Source of the DNA: Balaenoptera acutorostrata
Taxonomy: Eukaryota > Chordata > Mammalia > Artiodactyla > Balaenopteridae
Reading direction: 5' to 3'
NCBI RefSeq assembly: GCF_949987535.1
Contig: NC_080069.1
Span: forward strand, 41,033,269-41,097,268
DNA: 64,000 bases
A program made the position numbers and the translations under genes. This document shows, piece by piece, positions 12,554 to 24,289 of this stretch. The first letter of the stretch is position 1. The number at the start of each line of letters is the position of its first letter. Under the pieces are notes generated by a model, which was not told where the DNA came from, did no database searches, and was given only the letters and a program-made list of their open reading frames with translations.

Positions 12554-12814
12554 TAAACCATAGCCCAGCAGAGGTGGAATTTATCCCCAAATCTTGTATC
12601 TCTGTTAAAAAGAAATCCTAGCCTGTCTAAGCTCACTGCTACTACAGGAGTTTAGTCTTCTCTCATGTTATTCCAATGTTCTTATCACTGGTCCCTCTCT
12701 CTCAGTTTCCCATATTTTGCAAGAAACATCTATGATATTGTCATTTATGCTGCTCCCAAACACCAAAAAGTGCTGTTCTGATCCAGAACAGATAGGCAAT
12801 GCAGTATGAAGGGA

Positions 12815-12985
12815 TGGGAATTGCATGTGGACTCCAAGTCTTGTGTTCGAGTCTTGGATCCTCCACTTCCTGACAGACACCCCACAGTGACTTGGTCTCT
12901 CTAAGAGTCCTTCCTCAGAGCAATAATTACCACCCTGCCCACCTGAAGGGGCTGTTTTAGGATCAATGGACCTATGTGTCTGTGA
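12815..12985 (+). repeat. MIR SINE, forward orientation
   Basis: 'gtggactccaagtcttgtgttcg' is followed by 'cttcctgacagacacc', 'agtgacttggtctctctaag' and 'aataattaccaccctgccca'. These follow the order of MIR: tRNA-like head, core, then 'ataatagtacctacc' region. Confidence 0.6.
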
Positions 12986-13157
12986 CACCTCCATAAACTC
13001 TGGTATTATATAAACATAAGGGTAAGGAAAATTTTCAGTGGCATTCAAAACCCTGACCCGGCCCCAGCTTTATCACTTATGACTTGCCTTAAAATATCCC
13101 AGCTTCCAGTTAAACTGTTAGTTTGCATTCCTTAAATGAGCATGCCTTATTTTCCTA

Positions 13158-13240
13158 TTTCTTCATTAATTCATTGAAAAACTATTCTTTGACCACCTGA
13201 TAGATACAAGACACAAGACAGTGCTGGGGATGTAATAAAG
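13158..13240 (-). repeat. L2 LINE 3' end, reverse, left part of a split copy
   Basis: 'attaattcattgaaaaactattc' to 'cagtgctggggatgtaataaag' is the reverse complement of the L2 terminus. The match resumes at 13605 ('gtaatcacagtccctgcaca') after a SINE insertion. Confidence 0.7.
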
Positions 13241-13247
13241 AATAAAG

Positions 13248-13604
13248 CAGGCTTCCCTGGTGGCGCAGTGGTTAAGAATCTGCCTGCCAATGCAGGGGAC
13301 ATGGGTTCGAGCCCTGGTCCGGGAGGATCCCACATGCCGCAGAGCAACTAGGCCCGTGCGCCACAACTACTGAGCCTGCACTCTAGAGCCTTCGTGCCAC
13401 AACTACTGAAGCCCGCGCGCCTAGAGCCCATGCTCTGCAGCAAGAGAAGCCACCGCAATGAGAAGCCCACGCACCGCAACGAAGAATAGCCCCCGCTTGC
13501 CGCAACTAGGGAAAGCCTGCGCGCAGCAACAAAGACCCAACACAGCCAAAAATAAATAAATAAATTTATTAAAAAAAAAAAAAGAAAATTAAAAAAATAA
13601 TAAT
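13248..13604 (+). mobile_element. CHR-type tRNA-derived SINE, copy 1
   Basis: The head 'cttccctggtggcgcagtgg' contains a Pol III A box (tggcgcagtgg) and 'gggttcgagccctgg' supplies the B box. The body runs through the CHR-specific 'agcaactaggcccgtgcgcc' and ends in an aaataaataaat plus poly(A) tail. It sits inside an L2. A short direct repeat, aataaag, flanks it (13241-13247 and 13605-13611). Such SINEs are known as cetartiodactyl and cetacean markers and were mobilised by L1 machinery. The intact A and B boxes suggest a young copy, but transcription cannot be judged. Confidence 0.9.
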
Positions 13605-13646
13605 AATAAAGTAATCACAGTCCCTGCACATGTGGAGCTTCCAAAT
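13605..13646 (-). repeat. L2 LINE, reverse, right part of the split copy
   Basis: 'gtaatcacagtccctgcaca' and 'tgtggagcttcc' continue the L2 interrupted at 13240 by the CHR SINE. Confidence 0.65.
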
Positions 13647-13834
13647 GTTGTGTCTTTGCACCAGCTAATTTTTCCTACTGAAAAACCTCAACTCAACCTC
13701 AATTTTTTATCATTAAATCCCCTTTATTCAAAAAAATCCACCTTAAAATTCACTTCATCATGAGCATTTCTCCATTCCCCAAATCAGAAATACCCCCCAT
13801 TGACATTTAGGTGGTTCGTCTCATGATAAATACC

Positions 13835-14001
13835 ACATTCTCTGCTGTATTAATATTTATATAGTCTTATTGCTCCTATTAGATTTTAAGCACTCTGAGT
13901 TAAACAGAAATCTTCTTATTCACCCTCTTCAATAAGCTTCCTAACAGTTACAACAGTGTCAAGCAGGATACTTTACACATGGTAGGTACTTAGCAAATAC
14001 T
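13835..14001 (+). repeat. L2 LINE 3' end, forward
   Basis: 'tagattttaagcactctgag' through 'catggtaggtacttagcaaat' matches the L2 3' terminal region in forward orientation, with moderate divergence. Confidence 0.6.
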
Positions 14002-14207
14002 TCAATTGCAGCAGATTGGGTCCAAGTAGAATGATTTGAAAACAGGGCATGAGATGCCCACAAAAATAGTAGGGACTGAGTTGGAAAGCAAGAGATAGAC
14101 AACAGTGGGAGCCTTCATTATGCCGACTACTGTTTTCCGTATTTCCAAGGCACACTGTTCTTTGCCTGCCATAGCTCATCTCACTCTGAATTTTAATTAT
14201 CTACTTA

Positions 14208-14368
14208 CTTGTTGTAACCTCTCCCCACTGGAAGTTCTCTACGAGTAACAAAAATATTTCTCCCCATTGTACATACAATGTCTCCCCATTGTACTTCTAG
14301 CATTGAGCACAGTGCCTGGTACATTTTAGGTGCTCAGTAAAGATGTATTGAATAAATAGGTGAACAAA
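14208..14368 (+). repeat. L2 LINE 3' end, forward, with internal duplication
   Basis: 'gcacagtgcctggtacatttta' and 'ggtgctcagtaaagatgtattg' match the L2 end. Inside it 'tctccccattgtac' occurs twice in tandem (about 14261 and 14281), a local duplication not present in L2. Confidence 0.7.
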
Positions 14369-14509
14369 TTCCAACTTTTCACCTTTGAATTCTTCGATCA
14401 CGAGCCCAATTTGGTGTGACATGGGATCCTGATTGTGTTAGACACCACACTGCTCCCTCTCCTTCCTGGTCCAGCAGAGGACTGGAAACCACCCTCCACC
14501 ACTACCGTC

Positions 14510-14740
14510 ACCAATCCACATTGCTTGCATTTGCCAGTGAAAAAGGAGCAGAAATGACATGTGTTACTCCTGGGCAGAAGACTTAATAGTAGGTTTTCCA
14601 CTTCCTCTTCATCCTATCATCGTGAAGCCTCATGTTTGGACAAACTGTGTTGTATATGGAGCATGAGGAGAAATAATCTTCTCTGTCTTAAGGGTTATTT
14701 GTTTCTGCAACGTAACCTAGCCTATTCTGACTGATACAAT
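14510..14740 (+). mobile_element. LTR-like ancient repeat, tentative
   Basis: The 3' end 'taacctagcctattctgactgatac' resembles the end of the repeat at 8120-8578. The rest is too diverged to align by eye. Confidence 0.35.
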
Positions 14741-15590
14741 AGTGAAGTTCCAAGTGAACCTTACTAAAAGGTAACCTTATCTATAAAAATATCAGGCTTT
14801 TATTTTATAAAAAGACTGACATGTACGGTTAAGAGAATATATGCTCACACATGTACTCTCTAAAGCATATGCAGGTGTGTGCATAAATACATAATGTACA
14901 AATATTCATGATAAAGTAATACAAGAAGTTTTTAAAAGCTTGTTGTAACTCACATTAAGAAATCAGAGTTGTAACCTTGCAAGCAATTCCCTCAGAAGGC
15001 CATGCCTTCTTTGCAAAGATACTGTTCCTGTTTATCACATTTTCAGAGCTCGTTTTGGGGAATTATCTTTAATTATGTAGCAGAGTCTTCAAACTATGGA
15101 AATCTTCATTATTTGAGAGGAAATTTTAGCATCCAAAGGTCATTTGCAGCCAGATCTGATAGAACGTGTGGGCGATTAAGCTGGACCACATCACTACTAT
15201 TCAAAATGTCAGGGGGTCTGATTCTGTAGTCTCAAGTCTCCACCTTTATTGTGGAGCTCATAACTTTTCACTAAAGGCACTTCTGAAAGATGAGTTCCAA
15301 AAAGGCACAAGATCTCTTTTCTGGTGATTCGCAAACTTTTTCATAGTCCTAGAATCATAACTAAATGTCAGTCTCCAGGAACTTCCTTGGTCCCTTAATT
15401 CATGGCCGTTAAGTAGATGCAACCTGACTGAATGCATGGCTGGGTGTTCCTCACAGCATCCATTAGAAGCTACCTAAGCACATTTACTCTCAGACTATAA
15501 AATCATAAAAACAATTGACTCCTGGTGGATAAAAGCCCACCTAAAACAGGATTAATCAGAGATGCACGGCTGGGGGTTATCATTTTTGCT
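14741..15590. other. Non-coding stretch, nothing assigned
   Basis: AT-rich, no plausible gene and no recognised repeat. Confidence 0.5.
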
Positions 15591-15955
15591 TGTGTTCCAC
15601 ACTGAATTGTATATCCCCAAAATTCATATACTGAAGACCTAGTTCCCAATATAGCTGTATTTGGGCTTTTAAGGAGGTAATTAAGGTTAAATGAGGCCAC
15701 AAGGGTGGGGGTTTAATCTCACGAGGACTGGTGTCCTCTCTTTCTTTCTCCACGAGCCACAGAGAAAAGGCCATGTGAGGACACAGTGAGAAGGGGGCTG
15801 TCTGCAAGCCAGGAAGAGGGCCCTCACCAGGAGCCTTACTTGCTGCACCTGATCTTAGACTTCTAGGCTCCAGAACTGTGAGAAAGTAAATGTTTGTTGT
15901 TAAGCCACCCAATCAGTGATATTGTGTTACGGTGTCCTGAGCAGAATATTCTAGT
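15591..15955 (+). mobile_element. MLT1-type (ERVL-MaLR) solo LTR
   Basis: A clear MLT1-like LTR. 'ccccaaaattcatatactga' near the start, 'ggccatgtgaggacacagtg' and 'tctgcaagccaggaagaggg' in the middle, and 'ctccagaactgtgagaaagt' with 'gttaagccacccaatc' near the end are in the expected order. There is no internal retroviral coding region, so it is a solo LTR. Confidence 0.8.
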
Positions 15956-16059
15956 TTGTTTATTTGTTTATTTTGTTTATTTGCTGTTGTCATCACTGTT
16001 TGGATTGCCACCCTGTATCCACTTCCGCCTGCTCACTGATCATGATTTTCATTTGGTTA

Positions 16060-16466
16060 TCCACCTACCCCCAGACAGCCAACGTGATTCAAGATGGAAC
16101 CAATGGCTTAGGCATAAAAAATCAGCATAGTTCCACTCCCTGCCCACAGTGTGGCTTAAGAATCGGCATGTGACTAAAGTTAGTCTGATCAAAACCAAGC
16201 CTGGGATGTGTGTACAAAGGTTGACGTAGTGATGTTTTCTTTCCTGCTGGATGAACATCTGGGAGGATTAGCATCAGGACCGAATGGAACTCATCTTTGC
16301 TGCAACCATGAGAGAAAAGTTTGTCTCCAAGTCAAGCCAATCCAACAGAAGAGAGACACAGTGTTTGGGTCTTGGATCAAGCCATATCCAGAGCTTGGTA
16401 TTTACTCCCGGATGGTATACTTATTGTTCGAGACATTTGCAACTGTAAGATGCCAAACTAATACAG
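16060..16466 (+). mobile_element. LTR-like repeat adjoining the MLT1 copy
   Basis: The end, 'cttggatcaagccatatccagagc' through 'gcaactgtaagatgccaaactaatacag' (key blocks only), resembles an old mammalian LTR that ends in 'ctaatacag'. It lies about 100 bp after the MLT1 LTR and has the same orientation. The family is not named with confidence. Confidence 0.4.
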
Positions 16467-18139
16467 GGATGGGGCAAGAGTAGTCTAATTGTCAGTAAGT
16501 CACTCCTGTGTCCCCAGAGGCTGGAGTAAATGGGTACCATATTCTAGAGTCCTTCCATGCCCCCAAGTTTTATTACCACTAATGTTGAATTGGCCTGTTA
16601 TGGAGATGTAAATGTCCTGCTCTTCAAAGGCATGTTTGACAGGATGAAAAGCTTTGGGATTTCAATGACTTTGACTCCTCAGGAGATGGGGGACAGCCTA
16701 TTTTAGCAATTTCCTTGGGAATGAATAGACATATACTTTAGCTATTCAAATATTTAACTAGCTCTTTTGTTGTTGTTTTGAATTCCAACGAGCTGCAGCT
16801 GCCTATTTGTGTCTGTTGTGCCTTTAAGGGGCTTGCTGATTCAGTGGGATCCCTTGAATGCATTAATTAGCCTTCTCTCATTTTCCCAGCCCATGCCTAT
16901 GAAGAAATGAGCATTTGCAGCTCCAATTGTGGAACCATGAGAGTCTTGAGGGTACCAGATAAATGGAGACTCAGAATTGCCTGCTTTTTGACAGGCATTT
17001 TTACGCTGGCAGCAGCCTGCATGATGAATTTATTGGCGATCACTATTGGCAGGTGAATGAAACACAGGCCCTGGATTAAAGTGTAACAGGGGAGATGGGG
17101 CATTAATCAGCCCAGGTACATGAGTCAGAAAGAGGTAAAGATGCAGAGAAAATAAAATGTTATGGAAGGCTGGAAAATGATTTATCATTTTTAATATATA
17201 TGATCTAAACCCACTCTTTATAACTGCTTGCAGGTCTCCATGTTAGTGAAGACTTGCGCAATAAAATACTCCTTCTCTAAAGCACTAAAGTGAAAGATGC
17301 TGGTGAGGAAAATAAAGAAGCACGAAGAGTGAACTGCCTATAAAAGAAAAAACTGTTTGGCTTAAAATTAAATGTACACTCTTTTCTTTTAAAATGATTT
17401 ATAGATACAGCTTTTGCTTGGAAAAACTGCATTCTATTGATCAGATGGAGAGGAAGATGAGAGGTCTGTCTGTGAGGGTCCATTTCTCAGATCGTTTTTA
17501 AAATTATTAAAATATGAGACAATGTACTTTCCAAGAGTAAGTGTCCACAGCAGGTTTAACTGTTAAGCCAGCTGATTAAATTGCCATTAACATTGAATCC
17601 TTGAGCTTGGAAGCTTGGTTCTACACAATTAAGCATTCTCAAATATGGAAGTTAGCAAGAAGAAAGTCTAGCAGCTAGGTGGAGAATTATATGGAATGAG
17701 ACATCCCTTCCCCCATTAGTGGTTGGTTACTAGTCTTCCTTGGGTTTTTCAACCCAGGAAATTGTAAAAACCTTTTTCAGGAAGGTTTCCCTTTCTGTCA
17801 TGGGCAGAGACAAATAACAGCACATCCCTCAGCATTCTGTAACACTATATAGCTTCTAACAGTAACTGTTTGTCTTAGTTCCCCTTCAGAAATGTCAGGT
17901 GTTTCTAGCAAACAGGCAAAGACCAAAGACCTAGGACATGAACATGTTACCCAGAACCATCAGGAAATGTAATAAGAGAAGAATATCAGGGGGTCCATTG
18001 TCTGCTTCTTCATTTTACCTCCTTTATGAAAGTTCTCTGACATTCTATGACAGGCTATGCTTATAAACATAGAGCCTATTGCTTTTCTTCCAAATAGTGG
18101 ACCATCTATGGCTGGACTAATGCTAGCTGAAAAGGCAAT
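16467..18139. other. Repeat-poor non-coding stretch, possible conserved element
   Basis: No repeat is recognised. The part at about 16730-17060 has a mixed, non-repetitive texture with E-box (cagctg) and TAAT homeodomain cores (gcattaattagcc near 16860) and resembles known developmental non-coding elements. This is only an impression: no conservation data are available. Confidence 0.4.
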
Positions 18140-18740
18140 GGCTGCTGCTCTGGTCCAGGTCTCTCCAGCTCTCAGGACAGCTGCTACCTTAGCCTACTGC
18201 AGCCTCCTGCCTTTCTTTCGCTCTCCTTAGGTCCATCCTCTATGCTACAGCTGGACAGAACTTGCTAAAATGTGCAGATCCTCTTCTTTTCGTCAACATA
18301 ATTGAGGGCTCCACGTCACTGCCTTACAACCCAAAGCCCTAATCTGGGTCTTGGCTTCAAGTTCCTTTCCAAACTTCTCTCTTCTAGTCTCTTTCTCTCA
18401 TCTTAAGGCCTAGAAACTGAGGTAGCGATTGGTAGATCTATGCTTAAATTGTACTGTGTCTTGACTCTATGTCTTTGCTAACTCCAATCCTTTCCCTAGT
18501 TTTTTCCTATGCATCCTTTACTACTCGAGGTTCACCTTCTTCAGGATGCCTTCCTGACCACTTCAGACTGGGCTAAACGTGTCTCTTCTCTGCTCACATG
18601 ATACCCTTTGCAGATCTTGATTAAAACCATGCATTATAACAATCTTTTCTAACTTTTTTAACCAAGGACTTTTCTAACCAAGTCCTCGACTAGATTATAC
18701 ACCTTTGAGAAGCCTCTAGTCTTTCAAGGGTTTATTGATA
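18140..18740 (+). repeat. L2 LINE interior and 3' part, forward
   Basis: 'ttacaacccaaagccctaat', 'cttcaggatgccttcctgac' and 'ctcgactagattatacac' match successive parts of the L2 3' half in forward order, heavily diverged. Confidence 0.6.
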
Positions 18741-19083
18741 CACAGTGCATGGCGTACAGCTCCCCCTGCCCCGCAACAGGCACACACAGGGCTGATGCAT
18801 TGCACACCCCTTCGCTGGTGCCCCTGGAGTTGTTCAACTCAGGGCAGGGCCAGGCTGCATGTGGCCTTCAGTAGAGGTCCACACCTTTGAGCTCTAGCTC
18901 TCAGCCTTCAAAAACCACTGTGGAAAATGTAACCATCCCTGGCAATGAGAACACATCAAACCAGCATAGCCATGAAGACCAAGCACTGTTTGACTGAGGT
19001 GCTGGCCAACCTGTCAGTAGGGCCCTGAGGAATGAAGGACAGTGGGCAGCCACCTTACGTGAAGGAAAGTGAAAAACAACTAT
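18741..19083. other. Non-coding spacer
   Basis: GC-richer than its surroundings. No gene or repeat is recognised. Confidence 0.5.
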
Positions 19084-19608
19084 GTACAGTAGCCAAGACA
19101 TGGAAATAGCCCAAATGCCCATCAATAGATGATTGGTTTAAGAATATGTATATATACAATGGAATATTACTCAGCCATAAAAAAGAATGAAATAATACCA
19201 TTTGCAGCAACATGGATAGACCTAGAGATTATTGTAGTAAGTGAAGTAAGTCAGACAAAGACAAATATTATATGATATCACTTATATGTGAAATCTAAAA
19301 AATAATACAAATGAATCTATATACAAAACAGAAACAGACTTGCAGACATAGAAAACAAACTTATGGTTACCAAAGGGGAAAGGAGAGAGGGATAAATTAG
19401 GAGCATGGGATTCACAGATACAAACTACTATACATAAAATAGGAAGCAACAAGGATTTACTGTATAACACGGGGAACAATATTCGATATCTTGTAATAAC
19501 CTATAATGGAAAATAATCTGAAAAAATATATATATATGTATAACTGAATCACTTTGCTGTATACCTGAAACTAACACAATATTTAAATCAACTATACTTC
19601 AATATAAA
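19084..19608 (+). mobile_element. L1 3' end, 5'-truncated copy
   Basis: The copy begins in the C-terminal part of ORF2 ('acaatggaatattactcagcc' at about 19157) and runs through the 3' UTR to 'taactgaatcactttgctgt' near 19542. It matches the fragment at 25296-25605 closely over the 3' UTR, so both belong to the same L1 subfamily, which differs in the 3' UTR from the longer L1 at 30.3 kb. Confidence 0.85.
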
Positions 19609-19817
19609 TAAGAAAATCCTGAAGCTTTGGAGACTACCTGGGGGCTGGTAGAATCCTGTACTGGGAGAGGAGGCTCTGAGAGGGGGGTGAGGGCTACAGG
19701 AATCAAGGTTTATCTGCTTCACAAGACTTCCTGAACAACTTCAGGTATAAGAACTGCTCAGCTATTGTAGACCCAGGGAATCAACCGATCAACTAAAAGT
19801 CTACATTATTATGGGAA

Positions 19818-19978
19818 GGACTAGCATTTACTGAGTTCTTCCTATGTACTAGGCATCTTATTATTGGATCCTCACCATTACACCATCAAGTAGGTATTAT
19901 TATCCCCATTCCTAAGATGCAGAGGAATTCAGTAATCTTTGGATCATACAGACAGGAAATGGAGCAGAGTAACTGTAT
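19818..19978 (-). repeat. MIR SINE, reverse
   Basis: 'actagcatttactgagttct' then 'ctatgtactaggcatctta' and 'gtaggtattattatccccatt' is the reverse complement of MIR. Confidence 0.75.
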
Positions 19979-19985
19979 AGTCAAG

Positions 19986-19995
19986 AATTAGTCAG
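19986..19995. repeat. Target-site duplication of CHR SINE copy 2, left
   Basis: aattagtcag; the identical 10-mer is at 20319-20328. Confidence 0.9.
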
Positions 19996-20318
19996 GGACT
20001 TCCCTGGTGGCACGGTGGTTAAGAATCTGCCTGCCCATGCAGGGGACACGGGTTCGAGCCCTGGTCCAGGAAGATCCCACATGCCATGGAGCAACTAAGC
20101 CCGTGTGCCACAACTACTGAGCCTGCACTCTAGAGCCCTCAAGCCACAACTACTGAAGCCCGTGCTGTGCAACAAGAGAAGCCACCACGATGAGAAGACC
20201 GCACACCACAAGGAAAAGTAGCCCCCGCTCACCGCAACTAGAGAAAGCCTACACACAGCACGGAAGACCCAATGCAGCCAAAAATAAATAAATAAATAAA
20301 TAAACATTAAAAATAAAT
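19996..20318 (+). mobile_element. CHR-type tRNA-derived SINE, copy 2
   Basis: Same architecture as the copy at 13.25 kb: 'cttccctggtggcacggtgg' head, intact B box 'gggttcgagccc', CHR body and an (aaat)n tail. It is flanked by a perfect 10-bp target-site duplication (aattagtcag), the signature of L1-mediated insertion. Confidence 0.95.
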
Positions 20319-20328
20319 AATTAGTCAG
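20319..20328. repeat. Target-site duplication of CHR SINE copy 2, right
   Basis: aattagtcag, identical to 19986-19995. Confidence 0.9.
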
Positions 20329-21411
20329 AAAGGCTGGGTCACAGTGATAATTTGGGGGGGTCATCTAAGTACATACCCTCTCTCATACTTCTCCGCACAC
20401 AAACACTCAAGGTCTTTCGCAAACTTCTGGAAAATTGGGTGTTCACAGTCTAAAGTCTTCTAAGGCCTTTAAGTTGGCTCTAGTAGTGGGTCTAGAACTT
20501 GTCTGTCCAGCTGTTTTCCCAGATGTTCAACAAAGTCTAGCGCTCCCCAAATTTAACCTAAAGAATGGAGGATTCTCATCAGTGCTGCCAGACTGTGGAC
20601 AAAGTGAGGTTCCAACTCTCATACAGAGGAAAACCCCAATCCTTTGCTGAAATCAGGGGCCCAGGGAGAGGACAGGTTCCCATGGCCATGCAGGTCACTT
20701 CCTGACACACAGTGCGACCAGCGAAGCAGCACTGAGTGGATGACAAGGAGAGGAAGAGTGGGAGTCCCAGCCCCGGGAGCTCAGTCAGATACCAGCAGTC
20801 CTGGAGTGGAGGGAAAGTCCAGACGCAAATCAACAACTTTGGCCAAGGGTCTTCCTTTGAGCTCAGAGCTGATTTTATTAATTCATCCAGGATGAGGATG
20901 GCATTCAAACACAGTGCCTGAAAAACAGTGCTTACCCTCAGATAATGTAAACATATGTTTATGAAGATAACCCTGGCAGTCATGGGAAAAATGATTTACA
21001 AGAGGGCAAGACTTGAATCAGGAGGGTGATGGGCTACGAGGTCACTGCTGTTGATCAAAGAAGCCCAGGACCTCTTCACATGGAACAGAACTCCATCCCC
21101 AAGTATGTCAACACCCAGACTAAGATTACTTAGTCCCTTACTGTGCTTAAGAGCTGCAGTGGCATGCAAGGGTGGATGGAAATGGAAACAGGAGGAGAGG
21201 TGGGATTCCAAAGTCACCCACATTGTCTGGGTCATCAAATTTGGGGGGAAAGGATTAATAATTCTGCCTGTTGCTTTAATGTTTTGTCTATAAGATGCAA
21301 CATATCTGAATGTGTAGCATGTCTGCTAGTGATTAGTGCTCCAGAGACAAGTAAGGGAGGAAAGAGGGATGGCGACCATCAAGCAGGAATAAGTACCGCA
21401 ATTTGATAAAT
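20329..21411. other. Non-coding stretch, nothing assigned
   Basis: A minus-strand frame of 134 codons (20579-20983) and overlapping plus-strand frames exist, but none resembles a protein and they contradict each other. No repeat is recognised. Confidence 0.45.
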
Positions 21412-21570
21412 GGTTAGGGAAGGCCTCCCAGGGGTGATATCTGAGCAAGGCTCTGAAGGAGATAAGGAGATCATTCCAGAAATAGGAAACCACATATACA
21501 AGGTCGTGGGGAAAGAGTGTGCCCAGGGTGGGCTCTGAAGAGCAAGAAGACTTGGGAGGCCAGGTAGTAT
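21412..21570 (-). repeat. L2 LINE interior, reverse
   Basis: 'gggaaggcctcccaggggtg', 'ctgagcaaggctctgaagga' and 'atcattccagaaataggaaa' match the reverse complement of the L2 interior. The right edge is uncertain. Confidence 0.55.
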
Positions 21571-23227
21571 AGGAAGGAGATCAGGGAAGAGAGAGAGATG
21601 GAGACAGAGACAGAGTGGGCATCAGTGTTTGTGGTCTGGGGAGGTTGAAGGACTGTTGGCCGGTGGCAGAGAGTGAGCTGGAAACGGGATTGGGGAGGGG
21701 GGTTCTTGAGATTACGGAGAGGTTGGTAATGACAAAGTCAAGGAAATGTCCCCAGGAGAGCAGGACAGATGGCACGTTTCTCACAAAGGACCAAACAGGC
21801 TGTGTATTTTTCCTAATCAATGAGAATAATCAATAAAGAGATCTTATTTTATTTCTAAAGTCTTCAGGAAGGGAGGGGAGAAGGGAGGGAGAGAAGGAGG
21901 GACGTTGGTGGCAAAACACAGCACTCAAAACACGGAATTCATGAAAGCTGAGCTTAAGAAAAAGGAACAGAGAAACCCAACACCCTGTAGTTCAGAGCTT
22001 CCCCGAATCCTTCGTCCGGACCTCTAATAAAGAGCAGCAATTTGTCTGCGTTTTGCAGACCCGCTTGACGTGCTGGCAGCCTCCTCACACACTGCCGGTT
22101 TGTAGGGATTAGGGGGAAGGCGGCGGCGGGACTCCTGGGCAGCAAAGCTGAGGAAAGCCACAGGCAGGCTGGGGCCTGGCCTGGAGAGGAAGCAGCCTGC
22201 TCTGGGCTGGCTCTGGGCTCCGAAATCAGCTCCACATCAGAAGAGCTCACGCTTGGCCAAGGTCAGCACAGAGCCAGGCATGGAGCAAGCACTCCAAAAA
22301 TGTTTGGTGTTGTCCAGATGAAGGAGACCACCTCTGCTCTGATCCTTCTGGAGCCTGAGTGCCTTCAGATGAGGGCCAAACTCTGCCAAGACCCTGCTGG
22401 GGGAGGGACGTGTCCCAGTGAAAGGAGATTGTGGGGACAGTAGTTTGAAGTCCCAGGTTTTATTCTCATTTCCATCCAACCCACAAACCTATAGTGAACA
22501 ACTATTACGTGCTAACCTCTGTGCAAAGAACTGGGGGTCTCGTGTAATCCATCCATATTACATATTTACTAAAGCAGATAAGATAAAATAGAGGCCAAAG
22601 GAAGTTAAATTAAAATTTGTGCTCACCTGTGGTCTATATTGTTTCAGGTTTTTTTTAAAGTATATTTTGACTCTTCTGGTGAGAAGTTATCAGAAGAGAA
22701 GATGAGAACTACCTCAATGTTTCACACACAAAAATAAAAAATACCCATTAGGTTGACCACCAAACCACAAATGGAGAGTAATAAATAATACATAGCATTT
22801 GTCAGAATCAGTACAAATGTGGGTTAATTACTACAGTAATAAAGGAAGTGAGGTAATTTATTTTTTCTAAGAGTTAATGAAATAGATGTTTCACCTTCCA
22901 GAGCTGTCTTGTACATCTTGGTGTTTTCTTTGTTCCAGAAATTGAATCCAAGTCTTGTAGGAAGACATTATGAAAAAAAATCATTAAAGCTTCTGTGCAG
23001 AATTTCAATTATTTTTAATCAATGAAGCACAAGGTAAATAATACTGTTCCATATTTTAAACAAAAGATCTGGCTATTTTCAGTAAATAAGCCATTATTTA
23101 TTTTACTTTAAATTATATATCAGCAATAAAAGTTCACAAAATAGTATATGTTATGGGAAGAAAAGTAACACTAAGTAGGTGAACTCACTCCTGTGGGATT
23201 AATTTTCTCCTTAAAAGCTTTTGAATA
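21571..23227. other. Non-coding stretch with purine run and small GC-rich patch
   Basis: 21858-21903 is almost pure purine (GGGA-type repeats). 22040-22240 is GC-richer with a 'ggcggcggcgg' run but is too small and CpG-poor to call a CpG island. 22750-23160 is AT-rich and repeat-poor, with TAAT-type cores. No gene is recognised. Confidence 0.45.
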
Positions 23228-23610
23228 ACTTTTTGCATTATAAAACATGTGCTTGCCTTTTGTAGAAACGTTGAAAAGTGCAGAAAGTATAAAAAAGAGA
23301 ATAGAAATCACCTATAATCCCACATCTCATAATGATTAACGTTCTGATGCTTTTATCTCATTTTTTCCGTGTAAAATATAAGTTTGAAATCAGGATCCAT
23401 ATAGAATACAGTTTAATATTCTAAACTTTTGACTTTACATTGGGGGCACATAATTTATCCTACTATCTTTGGAATTTCACCATCATTTAATTAATCATTC
23501 TCATATTATGGAACATTTAGGGTTTTTCTTTTCTTTTCCTTTTTCTTTTCTATTATAAATTCTATGGAGAGTATCAACTTTATACACACAGCTTCCTCCC
23601 CATCTCTGTC
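23228..23610 (-). repeat. Ancient LINE-like 3' remnant, family uncertain
   Basis: 'aatcacctataatcccacat' near 23308 and 'tattatggaacatttagggt' near 23503 belong to a common old repeat also seen near 4.4-4.9 kb and around 36.2-36.6 kb. Confidence 0.4.
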
Positions 23611-24289
23611 TCTCTTTTGTTCTGGATGTGCTGTCGTGATTGTTGTTGTTGTTTTCCTACTCTGAGGGACATTTTTTTTTTACCATTCTATTGTCTCACA
23701 TTATTGCTAACTTATGGTTGAGCAACTAAATAATCTGTTTGGTATCCCGCCAGATTATAGAAACTTTAGATTCAGTACTAGGTTTATAAATTGGTTCTCC
23801 ACCATTTTCTAAGCACTCACAATATCTATAAATATCATATCTTTCCCTTTTCCTTAAATAAATCTCTTATATTTGCTGTCTCACTCCATTAGCTAGCACT
23901 TCCCAAACATGATAAAATCATAGAGATGATGTACAGATTCTTGTGTTGCTTCAGATTTTAATGAGAAAAGATACTGAAATTTCACCATTAAGTCTGATGG
24001 TGATCGTATCAGATGTAGCCCCTTTATCACACAAAGGGGGTATTCCTTCTCAGTCTAGTAATTTTTACAAATTATTTAATTTTGTCAACACCTAAACCAA
24101 ATGGGGATCACCAGATTTTCTTTTGTGACTTAGTCACTGGATTCTTAGCTTATTATAGTAGCACTGGGGTTATTCTTTCATATTAGCTTGTATGAAAAGC
24201 TATCTGAAGTTTTATCTTTTTATAGCTAAAAGCCCTCTTTATTCCATTGGACAAAATACCAGGTGACAAAATCTCCCTCCAATGCCTCA
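23611..24289. other. AT-rich non-coding stretch
   Basis: No gene or clear repeat; includes a short (GTT)n near 23640. Confidence 0.5.

Noticed and set aside
22040..22240. A CpG island or promoter
   Set aside because: The GC-rich patch is under 200 bp, has few CpGs apart from one cggcgg run, and shows no TSS features.
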